The position numbers were made by a program, and so were the translations under genes. Shown one piece after another: positions 12,005-25,800 of a DNA stretch of 64,000 nt (positions are counted from its first letter, which is position 1; each line of letters begins with the position of its first letter). This DNA is from Paragordius varius (taxonomy: Eukaryota > Nematomorpha): the NCBI GenBank assembly GCA_964247055.1, contig OZ176052.1, positions 3,968,001 through 4,032,000 of the forward strand, in the 5' to 3' direction. Under the pieces are notes generated by a model. That model was not told the DNA's origin. It searched no databases and saw only the letters and a program-made list of their open reading frames with translations.

Positions 12005-13370
12005 TACTCGACTCGTATGGCTTCTTATTTTTTTTGAAAATTAGCTCCAAAACCACACCATTTTTGTACGGCATTTCAGTTTTAAACCGGTAGACCCACC
12101 TTTATCAAAAAGCCCTGAGTTAAATTCTTTGCCTTTATAAAGCAAATATTTGGAATCATCTTTGATGCCATCTCATAGGTTATTCGAAAAAATACCTCAA
12201 CACTAAATAATCGTTATATGATGGCGATTTTTAGGGCATAAAGGCCCCAAATTAACAGGTAATAAAAAAATGCCTGACCTTTTTAACCTAGTTACGGGTA
12301 ATATTTCAAGCTTTTGATGAGCTCATATGGCTTCATAAATTTTATGTAATTTAGCTCCAAAACAACGCAATTTCTATATAATGGCGCAGTTTTTGGCTGG
12401 TAGCTCCTTACTCAGGGACAGGTATAAAAAAAGCGTTGAGCAAAATTTTTGCCTTTATATGGGGAATATCTCGAATTATCATGGATTCCATATGTTCCTA
12501 TTAGACTCATAAGTTTTTTCAAATTTGGCTAAAGGCATGGTGTATCGATATGTTGACGCGGTTTTACGCGGTTAGCCCCCTAATCAAGGGCGAAACAAAA
12601 AAACGCTCGACTAAAATTAATTCTGTTAATACCTGGAATCATGATTGATTCCAATTCGTGGGATTTTTGAAAAATTGCCTCAAAACCAAAAAGTAATTCT
12701 ATGGTGGCGCATTTTTTAGGGCAAGGGCCTAATAATTAACGGCTAATTATAAACAACACGACCTAAATTTTTGCCTTGTTACGGTTAATATTTACGCATA
12801 TAGAACTCATATGGCCTGATAGGTTTTCTGAAATTTAGCCCCAACACGCAATTTCGATATGACGGGTCAGTTTTTAACGGGTATCTCCTTACCCGGCAGC
12901 CAATATAAAAGAAACGCTCGACTAAAATTTTGGCTTTTTAACAGGAAATACCTGGATTCCTTATTGAATTTTTACAGTCTCATACCTTGGGCGAAAAATA
13001 GATTCAAAAAATTATTTTTGTGGACATTGTTTTTTTGAAAATAAAAGCATTTTACGGAGGGAGCGGGTAAAAAGAGGGCCTAAATCAAAAAAGCGAGCCG
13101 ACTATGTTAGGCGCAACTGAAAATAAGTAAATAAAATCACATTTGAAATCGAACGGTCCAACACGTTTTCCGGAAAATTGTCTCAAAAACACGATTTTTG
13201 TGGACTTGCGCTTTCAAAAAAACCGTTGTTTACACAGGGTGGGCCCGAACTAGAGGCCTAATTCAAAAAATGGCGAAGCTATTGTCGGGGCATTCATTAA
13301 TGATTATATTTTTTCGACATTTGGATTTAGATGGGTCCACCGGTTTTCCGGAAACAGATCACAAAACCAC
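12005..13370. repeat. Degenerate ~160 bp tandem repeat array
   Basis: A recurring block of the form TCATATGGCTTnnTnn...GAAAnTTAGCTCCAAAACnACnnnATTT, followed by a TAnAAAAAACGCTCGACTAAAATTTTTGCC block, appears near 12017, 12170, 12325, 12490, 12650, 12800, 12975, 13155 and 13335. Spacings are about 150-180 bp, so about nine diverged units. Alternate units are more alike (12017, 12325 and 12800), suggesting a two-unit higher order. The 75-codon frame at 13198 is part of this array. Confidence 0.7.
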
Positions 13371-13379
13371 CACTTTCTA

Positions 13380-13381
13380 TT

Positions 13382-13412
<31 letters not shown>
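13380..13412. repeat. (TA)n microsatellite
   Basis: TA run with one TTTA interruption, closing the tandem array just before UBE2W. Confidence 0.9.
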
Positions 13413-13413
<1 letters not shown>

Positions 13414-13470
13414 AAAGTCACTTAACAATTTCTATTCATTCCCTTTTATTAAATAAATTATTTAATATAG

Positions 13471-14360
13471 AGTCGATTACTAAAAGAATTTTACGATGTA
13501 CAACAAGAATCCTGGATAACGGTGTATTTGCCTGAAGAATCATTGAGGTGCTGGACCGTAAAATTCTTGAGTGAGATTGATTCCTTGTATTATGGGCAAC
13601 AAATCGAGTTATGCTTAAAATTTCCATCAAGTTATCCAAATAAGCCACCTATCGTGAGTTTTTAATTTATGGATATTTAGAAATTGATTATTAAAACTAA
13701 ATAAAAACTATGAGAGGTTCACGGAGTCGATTGCATTTATAAATTATTCTTTGACATAACTTATAATATGAATAAGCAACATATGAAAAAGGTATTGAAA
13801 GTGTAAATCAAAAAAAGAATAATATGCATTATATGAATATTTTCCACGTTAGGTAACTTTTGTTGGCGATGTTCCAATCCATCCTCATGTTTATTCTAAT
13901 GGTCATATTTGTTTATCCTTGCTTTCAGAAGATTGGGACTCCAGCATGTCCATAAAAGCTATTTGCCTAAGCATTTTAGTTTTACTTAAAAGCGCATCAT
14001 CCAAGGTAATTTGATTTTTTAAAACTTTTTTTGTCATTTTTAAGCCTTAAATGTAAACCAATGCCGTTAAATTTTATTTATTGTAAGACAATTTGATGCT
14101 ATTTGAAGTTTAACATGATGCTTTAAAAATTACCGGTGCAAAAAATCATATAAAATTAGATTTCAATTAAAGCGTTTCAAAGCTCTGCACTTGAGTTACA
14201 CCTTTTTTACAGTTATAAAATAAAAAAATATTTTTGGACGCATATTATTTATTTTTACTGATGCACATATAACTAGATTAGGCCAAGAGATGATCATATT
14301 TACACCAAAAATTGTCCCAAAGATCCCAGAATAATGCAATGGAATTACCATTTAATTTGA
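13471..14360 (+). CDS. UBE2W: Ubiquitin-conjugating enzyme E2 W, first exon not found
   Basis: Exons 13471-13653, 13853-14005 and 14277-14360 join in phase 0 to 139 codons ending in TGA. Family members move ubiquitin from E1 and attach it to protein N-termini. Visible: RLLKEFYDVQQESW at the start of the UBC fold, then IPIHPHVYSNGHICLSLLSE with the active-site cysteine in the GHICLS block (HPHVYSNGHICLS is the W-type sequence in place of the usual HPN context), EDWDSSMSIKAICLSILVLL, and a C-terminal tail DDHIYTKNCPKDP...QWNYH that parallels the human W-type ending. About 5-10 N-terminal residues including the start methionine are missing; they must sit on a small upstream exon, probably within or before the (TA)n and tandem array, which I could not identify. 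Confidence 0.9.
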
Positions 14361-15339
14361 TGATTTATAAATTTGGTAATTTTTAAAACACTGACTGATA
14401 TGCTTATTTTAAACATTATAATGTTATAAAATTATATTTTACTGTTATCAAAAATAAATTCCCCATTAATTATTTTTATCATACAGTTAGTTATATCATA
14501 AAATGGCCTTAAGCGAAATATAAATATTTATTTTAATTAATGAAATAACGATGGTTGTACACACGGCTTAGGATAATGATATAATGAATACATTTTCCCC
14601 CCAGCAGAACCCGTAAGAAATGATATTATCGCATCTTGATCTTTCTACAAGATGATGGCATAAAAACATCCATCATGTTTATAACTCATCACAAAAGAAT
14701 TATTGAAATTGTGAGGATACCAAAGCTTATAGGTAAATTAAATTAACACCATAAAAAATATTGAGGAGAAAACTAAAATAAAGTTTTTAATTTGCCAAGA
14801 TTAGCTTGGGATCCTAGAAATTTAAATTATAATTCTATTTTGCTTGAAACATGTTAAATAGCTGACATGACCTGGTCTTACAGTGCGCAGAAAAATTCAG
14901 GAAAGGCGTAAAAAAATCTTGCGACCCCTTCATATATTTACCAAAAAAATTACATATTTACTAGCTAAATTTAATTTATTTTTGTTAATGATTGACAGGA
15001 TATTAAAGTAGTTTTCAAGATTCTTAACATTATTAATAATAACAAAACTGAGGTTTATTTTTCCAAAGTTCTTTTTCATTTAGAAATCATGATACATTTT
15101 ATATTGAGATAAAAATAAATAATATCAGTTTAGAGTCACTTTTTGTTTAAAGGGTAATGACTTAAGATGTATCATGACTTCCAGGGACACTGTTGAAAAA
15201 ATGCCCAGTTTAGGAATTCGAACTCTGGCACCCTAAAAAGTTTGGTGTACAATATCACCCCTTGATGAATAATATATTTTTACTTATTCACACATGTCAT
15301 GTTGGATAAACATTTACTTTTGGTTTGCCTCTAAATAAG
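14361..15339. other. Intergenic, no gene seen
   Basis: A+T-rich DNA after UBE2W. It contains one short inverted pair (ATCATGATACATTT at about 15085 and its near complement at about 15167) that could be a tiny decayed palindromic element; otherwise nothing recognised. Confidence 0.5.
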
Positions 15340-15525
15340 TAATATAAAGTATTTTTGAATAAATCTTTTATTAGATTTCGGTTCAGTAATGTTATATAAG
15401 TTCTAACTTTTATGGTTTCAATTTATTCCATATTTTTTAAATTTTGAATTTTAAACAAGCCTAGGGTATCTAACTACCTCATTTAAAAATGAAAGACTGA
15501 AAAAAATGCGTTGTATCCAAGTGTT
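15340..15525. repeat. Half copy of repeat family C
   Basis: Matches the arm of the 51 kb cluster on the opposite strand: GTTATATAAG, a TTTATGGTTT block, AAACAAGCCTAGGGTATC (compare AAACAGGCCTGGGGTATCC) and GTTGTATCCAAGTGTT at the end. Confidence 0.65.
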
Positions 15526-15589
15526 CGCAAAAATGCGGAAATTCAGCAATGAAATTTTATATATATGCTAAATTTTGAAATCAAAAAAA

Positions 15590-16500
15590 TATATTTTTTA
15601 ACAAATGCACACTTTTAGAAAAATTTTGTTGAAGCGTACTTTCTACTATTTACAATCCTCTCTAAAAACGCTTCTAGATATGGTAAAAACACTTTTCTAT
15701 ATAATACATTCGCTTCAGAAATTTTTATTTAAAGGCTCGTTTACCTTCAAAATTTAGTGAATTTATATATAAAAACAATCCATATTTGATACATTTTACT
15801 AACGAACAAATCAAAATCTGAGGTGCCAGATATGTTCAGCATTATTAAATTATATAAAGTGCTTTAATAATATCTACAGGCGTATTTATACCGTTTCCAT
15901 CATGCCTAAAAAGGGTAAAAACGCTTCAACGCTAAAAATTGAATTTATCTAAAAATGCATTTTTTATAAAAAATTTTGATGTCAAATTTTACCATCCGGA
16001 ATTTTTTTTATTTTAAAAACTATAGCCCGTTCTAGTAGAGCAAATAAATTCAGGACATTCGGAGCCCACATAAAATTAAAAGAGTAAAAATATAGTTTTG
16101 CTTTTTATAAACATATCATATACATTTTGATATTTTTTGGAATGAAGCATTTAGCTTTCGTCAAAAAAATTTAATTACCAAAATTGTTTTCAAATTTTGC
16201 CATTATATATAGGCACTTGTCGCAAAATTGAAAATAACTTTCTTATATCACTCGTAAGCTCCAAAATCTAAATAATAATGAAATTTCTCTTACTTTCTAT
16301 CGGAATATATATCATTATTTTTGTGTATACTGAGCTTTAAGAAAATGTTCGCAAATGTTGGCTATCTGATATGGAGCACTTTTCATAAGTATAAATAAAT
16401 TTCTTAAATCACTAGTAATAAACCAAAAGTACGATGATATCACATCCTCATAATATATATAAATATATCTATATATATTTCATCAAAATGTTTTTTTTGG
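15590..16500. repeat. Decayed family-D element
   Basis: Shares with the 6552-7712 element the blocks AAAAATGCATTTTTTA, CGGAGCCCACAT, AAGCATTTAGCTTTC, CACTTGTCGCAAAA and ACTCGTAAGCTCCAAAA in the same order. The terminal TGCGTCC is not recognisable. Confidence 0.6.
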
Positions 16501-16800
16501 AAACGGGATGAGACAGCGTCGTTATAATAATTAAATGCAGCGGAATACAATAGATTTGTAAGCTATCTAAATTTAAAACCCTTATATAACATATTTACTT
16601 GCTAATATTTTAACAAAATAATATATAGTGAATAATTCTATACGAAGTTTGGCAAATACCAATAATTTTATACTATATATGTCCCCAGTAAGCCCATTGA
16701 ATTTTTAATATAAATATAATTTATTTAAACATTATAAATATTTTATTGCTCACTTACCGTTTTATGTTCGTTCATTGAAAACACATGCATTTTTTTTAAA

Positions 16801-19800
16801 ATGACAGAAGCGGAGAAAACTTTAAATAATTTGCTGGGCGATGATTTGGGTAAAATTGGATCGGAATCAAAAGAGAAGCTTAAAAACTTTATAGAAATTA
16901 ATTCATTATATAATGAAGGCGTTAATGAACAGTTGGAAAAAATTAAATATGATTATGGTAGTTCAATTTAATTGTGTAGATCATCGCCTTTTTTTGAGCG
17001 AAAATAAGTACAAAGAATTACTAGCAGAATACAATACATCCAACCAAACAATGTACAATTTACAGAAAGAAATTTGTTCTGTTGGTAAATTTTGATTTTT
17101 ATTTATAAGAAAACAACCAAAACTTTTTAAAAGATGAATTAAATACTGTTAAAAATCAAGCGGAAGAATCTCTTACTGAAAAAGTTTTTTTATAATATAT
17201 TTTAGAATCAATATATGAACAAGGTTTTATTGCTTGAATATGATATTGTTACACTTAAAACACTTTGTTCTGACAAGGATAAACTTATTGATTCGATTCA
17301 AAGTATATATTATTTATAAGTTTTTTAGATGACAATGCACTAATGGCCTCAAAAATTGATACTTTGCTTAAAAATAAAAAACAAACGCAATTAGAATTGG
17401 ATGAGAAAGCTCAGCAATATTTATTTGATCAAGTTTTTTATATAGATTTTTGGATTATTTTTCATAAGGTTAGGTGGATCAAGTTATATTATATTTTATA
17501 AAATGCCCTCCTATCTATTGTATCAACAACGTTAAGGTTTTTAATGGAATATAAAAAAATGATTGTTTTTTTATAGGTGCAAAATTCTTTATAGATTTTG
17601 CTATGAGAGTTACTAATTTTATGTACGTACCAACACTTTTAACACTTGAATACAACACATTAATTTCAGTCCTTTGATCAATTGGGGTAGTTGGATACCA
17701 CAGGCCTGTTTAAAATTAAATACTTTAAAAAATGGAAGGAATTAAAACCATGGCAAAAATTTGCACTTATATAACATTTATGAAGTGAGATATAGAAAAA
17801 AATTCATTCAAAAAAACTTGATTTTATGTATTTTAAGGTAAACCCCAGGGGTAAAAATTTAAACAATTTGACATGTTATCACCTAAATTTAAAACAATTT
17901 AAAATAAACCACTTTTTCTGTTTCTATCAATGGATGTGATTTAAATAAAAAATTAGCTTTAATTTTAGCTTCAAAATTAAATAAACACGATATTTTGCAA
18001 AAATGTTGCAATATAAAAATGGCGTCGAATTTAGATATTTCGGCTTATTATAATTTTTGACACGATAGATGCATAAATAGAAATTGGAACCGTTTCTTTC
18101 ATTAGTTTTTTAAGAAAATTATTTTGAATATATCTGGGGCATTTAGACCCAATTTGAATCGAAGTGTTGAATTCGGTTTATTAAAAGTTTTGTATTATTT
18201 AATTGGTTATGGCCCAAATTTTAAAATAACTAAAGATTAAAGAAATATTGTTTTATGCCTGCATCTAACTTGTACCACTTGTTATTGTTAACGTGTTTGT
18301 TTTAAGAAATACATTTTAATCGTTGCATTTTAGAAGCCTTATTGGACCCTTTTTTCGATAGCTTTTTGTAAATATCCCTACACCACATCTTTGATGTATG
18401 TACAAAGGAATCTCTATTATTTTATTATAATTTTTACCTTTTATAATAAAGCACTTTTTTCTTATTAATCATAATTTGCATTTGCGACACAAACTTATTT
18501 TTAGTAAATGAAACAAGGATATCTGAATGATTCATTTTTATCTTTTATCATTATTTTTTATTTTTGTGGGGTTATAATTATTTTTATGGCTAGCTTTATA
18601 ATTAGCTTTATAAATTTGAATATATTATTCATATTAGATTATTTTATTGTTACAGTTTTTGTGTAAAAAATCCGTTTTCATTGATATAAATAGTTGTTCT
18701 TTTCCTTTTTTCTACGCCATGATTATTTTGTAATTTACATAATTTTCACACTATATAGCTAATTGTAATGTAATATTTAGTTGGTTAATATTTTTTAAAA
18801 TTTTTGCCTATATAACTTGTTTTATAGGTAAAATTATTTGATTATAGTTATTCTGTACTGTTATGCCAAATTTAAACCCATATAAACAAAATAGTTTTTT
18901 AATGATTTGCCTCTTTAAATATAGCATGCTTTGGAAGATACCAAATTGAAGTTGACTAATTTGGAAAAGCAGATCGAATTATTTCAAACTGAAATTAAGA
19001 CAAAGGATGTCATGTATGTCAAAGATATGGGAGAAAAGGTATAATATATGCATTTAACATGCCGAAATTTTAAACAGGTAACAGATTGAATTTTACCAAC
19101 AAGTTAGCTTAAATTTTTATTAATGTCATTTTACAATTAATGACTGGATTTTTACATTCATAAACATTGTTTTTTTAGAAGAATATCGCAATGGCAATGA
19201 AAAAATATGTTTTTTTAAAAAAGGCTGAAAATGTTTAAATATTACATTGGTTATTTAAATAGTTCCATTATATATAATATGTATATGCGTACTTAGACTT
19301 ACTAATACTCCAAATTAGTATTAATTTCATATTCTTAATTCTGACATCAGCTTATATATTAATTATCCCAAAGATGTTAATCTCTTAAAGTTATAAATAT
19401 ATAAGATATTGTTTCAATCTTTCGTTTTGGTGATCATTTAATTTTAAATATGTTACATGCTTTTATAACATTTTTCCCTAGATTTCAAAATTGTCCAAAT
19501 TAGAATACAAATTACAAGAGTGTGAAAGCCAAAACACGGCCTTAAATGAAGTCATTAATGATATGCAAGATAAATATAAGAAACTGGAGGAAAAATCATT
19601 ACAAATTGCCGATGAAACTTACCAAGTTTATATGGCATCAATTATAATTTAATAATCAACTTCTTTACTTTTGACTTTTGTTTGCGGATAAAATAAAAAA
19701 TGATATGAGAGTTTTTTATTTATTTTATAATTCGGGTTTAAACTGGTTGTATTGATACATACTATTTACACCTCAAATTTACCTTAAAAAATTCACTCTT

Positions 19801-22800
19801 ATTCAAATTTACCCTAAAAATAAATTTGTTTTTGGGTTAATATAACTCATCATTAATATAAAATTATTCTTTATGACATTTATTATTTGTTCTGTACTGT
19901 GTTAATTTTAAACGAATCATTCTTCAAAAAATATGTAAAAATATGTGGGTAATTTTTAGTTTTTAAAAACACACAATTTATTTTAGGGTGAATTTAAATT
20001 GTTCAAGGGTGAGTTTGAAATGTATATAATATATTTTAACCCCAAATACAGAAACAAAATGAATTGGAACGTGAATTATTTGATACAAGAAACCAACTTC
20101 AAGACTCACAATATAAATGTAGTCGTTTAGAGCAAGCCCATAAACAAGCTATAGAACAATATACAGGTTTAAAGGATTCTTTGCAGGAATTACAAGAAGT
20201 TTTTACGCAAACTCGAACTAGTAACACTCTGATTGAGAGTCAATTGACGCAACTTAAACAAAATCACACTGATGCCATAAACCAAAAGGGTACCTATCCT
20301 CTTTACTAATTAATCTAATAGATTTTAAAACATTAAAACATGATAAAACTATGTTTACTTTTTTGGTGAAATTAGATTAAAAATTTATTTTGTATTTTTA
20401 TTTATAACAAGTGTTTTAATTATTTTTTAAATACAATTGATCACATCAAACTTAATACCTTTAATCTTTATAGTAATAACGATAAATAAAAATACTTTAA
20501 TCCAAATTTAATAATATTGTTTAAAAAGTTATGATATTTATTTTATATTATCCCTTATTTCAATTTCTACCAAAATCATTCGTATTTTTCTTAGAACTTG
20601 TTATAACATCATTGGAACAAAAATTGGATGAAAAAGACACTGAAATATCGCGACTTAAGAAAGTTTTAACTGGCGTTCAAATGGGCGATAATTCCAAAGC
20701 AATTTTATCATCTGCAGAAGGCCAATTAACTAATGAAAGCTTTAATAACGTCCCTGTAACTCAAGAAGCTGACACAAGTGGAGAAAATGGTATATATATT
20801 CTTTTGATTTAATGATTTGATTTTTGATAACGTTTTATGTTGGGCGGGGGGATTGTGGATTTAGAGTGATTTAAAATTTATAGTTAATTGAATAATATAT
20901 TTAATTTGGAGATAATTTTTTTTATTGAATTGTTAAAGATTTACATAGAAAAATATTTGTGCATAAGCTTTATACTGCCAAATATATTTTATGGTATAAT
21001 TGCTATTAAACTTAAAATTGAATATAATTTGGCGCTAAAATTATAATTTGATTTTTGTATCTTTCGTTGAAATCGAATTATTATATCAAAACTTAAGATA
21101 AAAAGCTTTATAATGTAATAAATATATTTGATGTTAATACAAATAGTTATACTATGTAATAAATTTCTGATTTTCTCAATCATATATTAATTTCAAATTT
21201 GCTAAGGTAAAAACGCCAATGGTGTCTAAGATCTTATGTACTTTAGGGTTACATATACCCACTGGAATTTTCAATTAAAACGATAAAAAATTTTATTTAA
21301 TCGCATCAGAAACAATTTCTCATATTGGAGAAGCGTCAATAGGAGGTACAAATATGACTTTTTCCGAGCTATATGCCCTTTATATAAGTACAATTAAACA
21401 GCTTGATGTGACACGTGGTGAGAATAAAAAACTTAACATGTCAATGGGATGTATATTGCAAGTAATAATTTTATAGTATATTTTTAAGTTAAAATATGAT
21501 ATATTCATATAAAATTTTTTATGTTCTTTTTGCAAAAATGATAAGGGTGAGTTTCAATACGAAATTTTCCCCTTATTCTTATAATAATTATTTGAAATTT
21601 TCATGATTGGCTTTAAACGCGTATTTATTGCATTTATTATCCGTTTTGGATGATAAATTATACATTCAGCCTGATGATCATAAACCATACCCTCGGAGCG
21701 GATTGATTTATTTAGTATGTATGGTTGGATATCTGCAGAATAGAGGTTAAAATACATAAATAGAGGTGGTTATTAAACTAAATGTTTATTTTAACATTAC
21801 ACATAAGTCGGTTTTGATGTATCAATTACACCAAATTTACCTCCTATGTTTTCATAAATTTGGATAACTCATCATCATACTTCGCTATTTTACATATCAA
21901 ATTAGATCATCTGCCTGTTTTTTTCAGATATTTCTTATAAGTATAATAAATTAAGTGAGAAATAAATTTTGTTTAATCACACATGCACCATAGTTGCGTT
22001 TTTCTAAAGGCTTTTATTGTGTTAATGATTCCGCATTTTTTTGTTTTCTTGATAATTAAGCGAAAAGTGTTGTTGTACTTAAGTATATGTTTGGTAGAAT
22101 AGATATTATTAGATGAGCATTTTGCAGTTGTCGTATTAATGGGGCATTTTTATGGTTTAAGCAATAGAAAGAAAAAAATAGCAAAAAATTAACATGATTA
22201 GGCATCCGTTTCATACGCTGTACATGCTCCTACTATATCCGGTAAGATATTATTTCATAAATTCAACCAAATAAATTTATTATATTTATTGTCTTATCGT
22301 TTGCTTTACAAACCAACTATGATTTTAATTTTAAGGATTTTTCTGATTTTCTATATCCATTTATTTCTTTGTAAATATGATTTAATATTCATCAGTGGGG
22401 ATCCTTATGCGCATTATTTAATATCATATACCCTTATTATATTGTGGCATTCGCATTCTTATCTGAAGTAATGAAAACAGTGCATTATTGCCCATAGCAA
22501 AAAATATTAATAGTTCACCTATGTATCAGTTTTAATCGTTAAAGAATGAATTTGAGTCCAACACCCGCGATGCCTAAATTAAAAATATTAAAAATTTTTC
22601 TTCCCTAGAATTACAACATAATTATCAGCTATTTACGGTATGATTACAATTATACTTCAAAGTTTATTTTTTTACTTTTATGATATATATATATTTTAAT
22701 ATGAATATATCTAATAAAAACATCTATTTTCTTACAAGGATTTTAAAATATTAAAAACGTAAATTTGCTCACACTCTTTTAAAAAAATTGGTTATTATGG

Positions 22801-25800
22801 ATTTATATGCTATTTTAAACCAATTTCTTAATACATTTTTAAAACTTGTTGACCACATATTTAAATACATTTATTTTAAAAACCTGCTGTATTAATTTTA
22901 ACTTGTCTATTAACCATTTTAATACATATTAACCAATAAAATAATTATTTTTGACACCCTCAATTAGGAAATTGAAGAAAAAGGTCCCCTGCTTATCAAA
23001 CAAAATCGAGATTATGGTCGACTCAGCAAAACTGTAGATGCCCTCTCTCAACAACTCGATCAAGCCAGAGAACGCATGCATGGTCTTAAGCTTGAAAATG
23101 TGTCACTTCGCCTTAAATTTGATAAACTGGCACAGTCTTTGACTGAAACTAAGCGAAAAATTTACCTTGTTTCTGCTACTTGTCTCAATGAATTTGATAA
23201 TACTAATATGAATCTTACTGGCGCCAATGTGGATGTAAATAGTACTAAGATTAGTGATGATGAGCATTACTTTAAAAATTCTAAAATAACTGATCAATAC
23301 AAATATGGTTCATTGCTTGAAGGATCTTTTGCTGAGTATATATTACATTTATTATTGTTTTAAAATACAATTGATGGCGATAAACAAATTTGATGTGTAG
23401 TTAGTTTAGAAATGATATCCTCATTAATAATATAAAACATTGTGAAAACATTAACACTCTAAATGAAATCTTTAGATATTTTGCCCGAAATAGTAATTAC
23501 AACTTGAAAGTGTTTTGAATTAGTGTATTTTACTATTTATGAATGCATTCATGACAATGACTGTAAACGCTTATATTACCACCAGTTATATTTTTTTTAA
23601 ACATATGTTATAAACACTTGGTCTAAACTAATACTATATGTAAATAAATAGTTTCAATTTAAATTAAAAAAATTTACTTTATAATTATATTAAATTTTTA
23701 ATAATTGTTTTCAACTTTTTGCAACCATTAAAAAACGATTTAATCGGTTAATTTAGTCGCATCATATATTTTACATTTGTGATAATGACAACTGTTTATA
23801 ACCATTCAATGCATTCATAAACGACCAAAAATTATTATTTTTGACCTGCTAAAGCATAAGCGTACTTAAAATGTTAAAATATAATTATTTTTCTACTCTA
23901 AGAATTGGTTATACAAGATCCATTTAAAATATCTACTATATTTAATTAAAGATTAACCATTTACTATATCATGTAATATATTGTTATATAATATATTTTT
24001 ATCCCATCCATATATAATTTATTGGATTTAGTTTGGAAAAAGATTTCGCTGCGCCATGTAAACGACCACGATCTGATAAAGATGTTTCAATGCTTTCTCA
24101 TACCAGGTTTTTTTAATTATGTCTTAAGTTTTTTAGGCAATATATATTTTAATTGATAAACGCACATATATTAGGTATAAAATTATATACAGTAAAAATA
24201 TAATGATAAACCAAAATGTAAAAGAAGATTATTTTTAAATGATTCTATTATTCAACTCGAATGATTATAATTGTAAAATATATATTTGAACGAATTAAAT
24301 CCTTTATTAACTAATTTTCCCGCTATAATATATTAGGTAAGAAACATTAACTTTTCAAATATAATTATCCATTGTTTTTAATTCCTATGTCTGGTGTAAT
24401 AGTCACTACCGGTTTAACTAAGAGAAGACGTCAGCGAATAGAACGCAGACGATTAATTTTACACAGACCACATTTTGTTCATCTGATATAAACTAAAATC
24501 ACTTGCAACGTTAATTGGTCAAAACATAGCTTCTTATTTTTGTCATTCACTCATTTTGTGACTTGAGGCACGCGTTCTTCTCTTATTTTAGAAAAAGGTT
24601 TTTGAAAATCATCATTTGCGTAGAACCATGTAGGAACTTGCTGTATCAATTGAAGCATGTGAAACATGGCTAATTTTAAAAATAATATTCAGACCACACA
24701 ACTGCGAATACGATAAAATGTATAATAGTTATGATTACAACTCACACTTCATGGTAATTGGCAGAATCATACAAATCACAAAAAATAGCAGACGTCTACG
24801 GCAATGGGAAAGATAACTCGTTATATGGGTTCCACACTATCAATGGATGTCAAATCGAAAATTGCAAAGTGACTGCAAAATCCTGATTCAGCGTCATATT
24901 TGAATCAGATTAATACGTGAGATGAGAAGTGGTATTATTTTGTAACGAATCGAAAAAATGGCTTTCACCCTGCCAAGCCAGTTCAACACTCAGACCGAAT
25001 CGCTTAGGTCAAAAAACCAAAATCTGTGTCAGGCGGGACCAAAGCGGTATTGTTTGCTATAAATTTTTTCAAACCCAGTGAAACTGTTAACACATAAACC
25101 TATCGCCTACAAATTAATAACCGTTCATTAACAAAAAAGTCTAGAATTCGCCAGTCATGACAAAGTGATATTGCTACATAACAATGCTTAGTTTAAATTT
25201 TTTCCATGGAATATTCTTCCGTATCCGCTGAACTCTTCTGACCTTGCGCCATCTGACTTTACCTCTTCACATAATGGGGCACACACTCACAGAGCAGCAC
25301 TTTAATATTTTAAAGACTTGGACAATTACTTGTAGAATGGTTTACCGTAAAAGACAATCATTTATAACACGGCATTCATATATTACTTGATAGATGGGCC
25401 AAAATTTAGAAGCCGATCAAAAATTTTTCATTTTAACTTAGATAACCTGGTAATATTAATTTTTTATCGTTATATTAGTAACTCGGAAAAGATACTCGTT
25501 GCAAAATACGAAAAAGCCTTGAAATACATACTTGATTACGTTACTTTGGAAACGCCCACCTCCCAACAAAATTCTTTTGATAATTGCCAACAAATGACTG
25601 GACAATCATTTTTAACCAATTTAAATAATTCATATAGTAATTTCTCAAATATTAATACGACAATTCCTATGATCAAGGATACAAATGATAATAATATGAG
25701 TTTAAGCCTTATAGACCCTGAGATTGAATCTCTATATAACTTAGAGAAAAAATTGATAGAAAGCGAAAAATTGGCAACAAGTTTGCGACAAATGGTCGAT

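Larger units (their letters stand above)
16801..24106 (+). other. TPR: TPR exons 1-12 (N-terminal coiled coil)
   Basis: Exons: 16801-16957, 16980-17084, 17134-17183, 17206-17302, 17329-17432, 18925-19038, 19482-19625, 20052-20289, 20595-20789, 21310-21461, 22968-23335, 24032-24106. The ATG at 16801 starts MTEAEKTLNNLLGDDLGKI. Introns 1, 3 and 4 are 22, 22 and 26 nt; reading through introns 1, 3 or 4 meets a stop, so removal is needed. Intron 5 (1.5 kb) holds a family-C repeat and intron 7 a family-A MITE. Exon 10 carries the MTFSELYALY block conserved with human TPR. Exon 12 ends in a basic CKRPRSDKD stretch. Confidence 0.85.

Noticed and set aside
22610-22639. Possible TPR exon (LQHNYQLFT) at 22.6 kb
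   Set aside because: It is 29 nt and would break phase; exon 10 joins exon 11 directly and the result aligns with human TPR without a missing piece.
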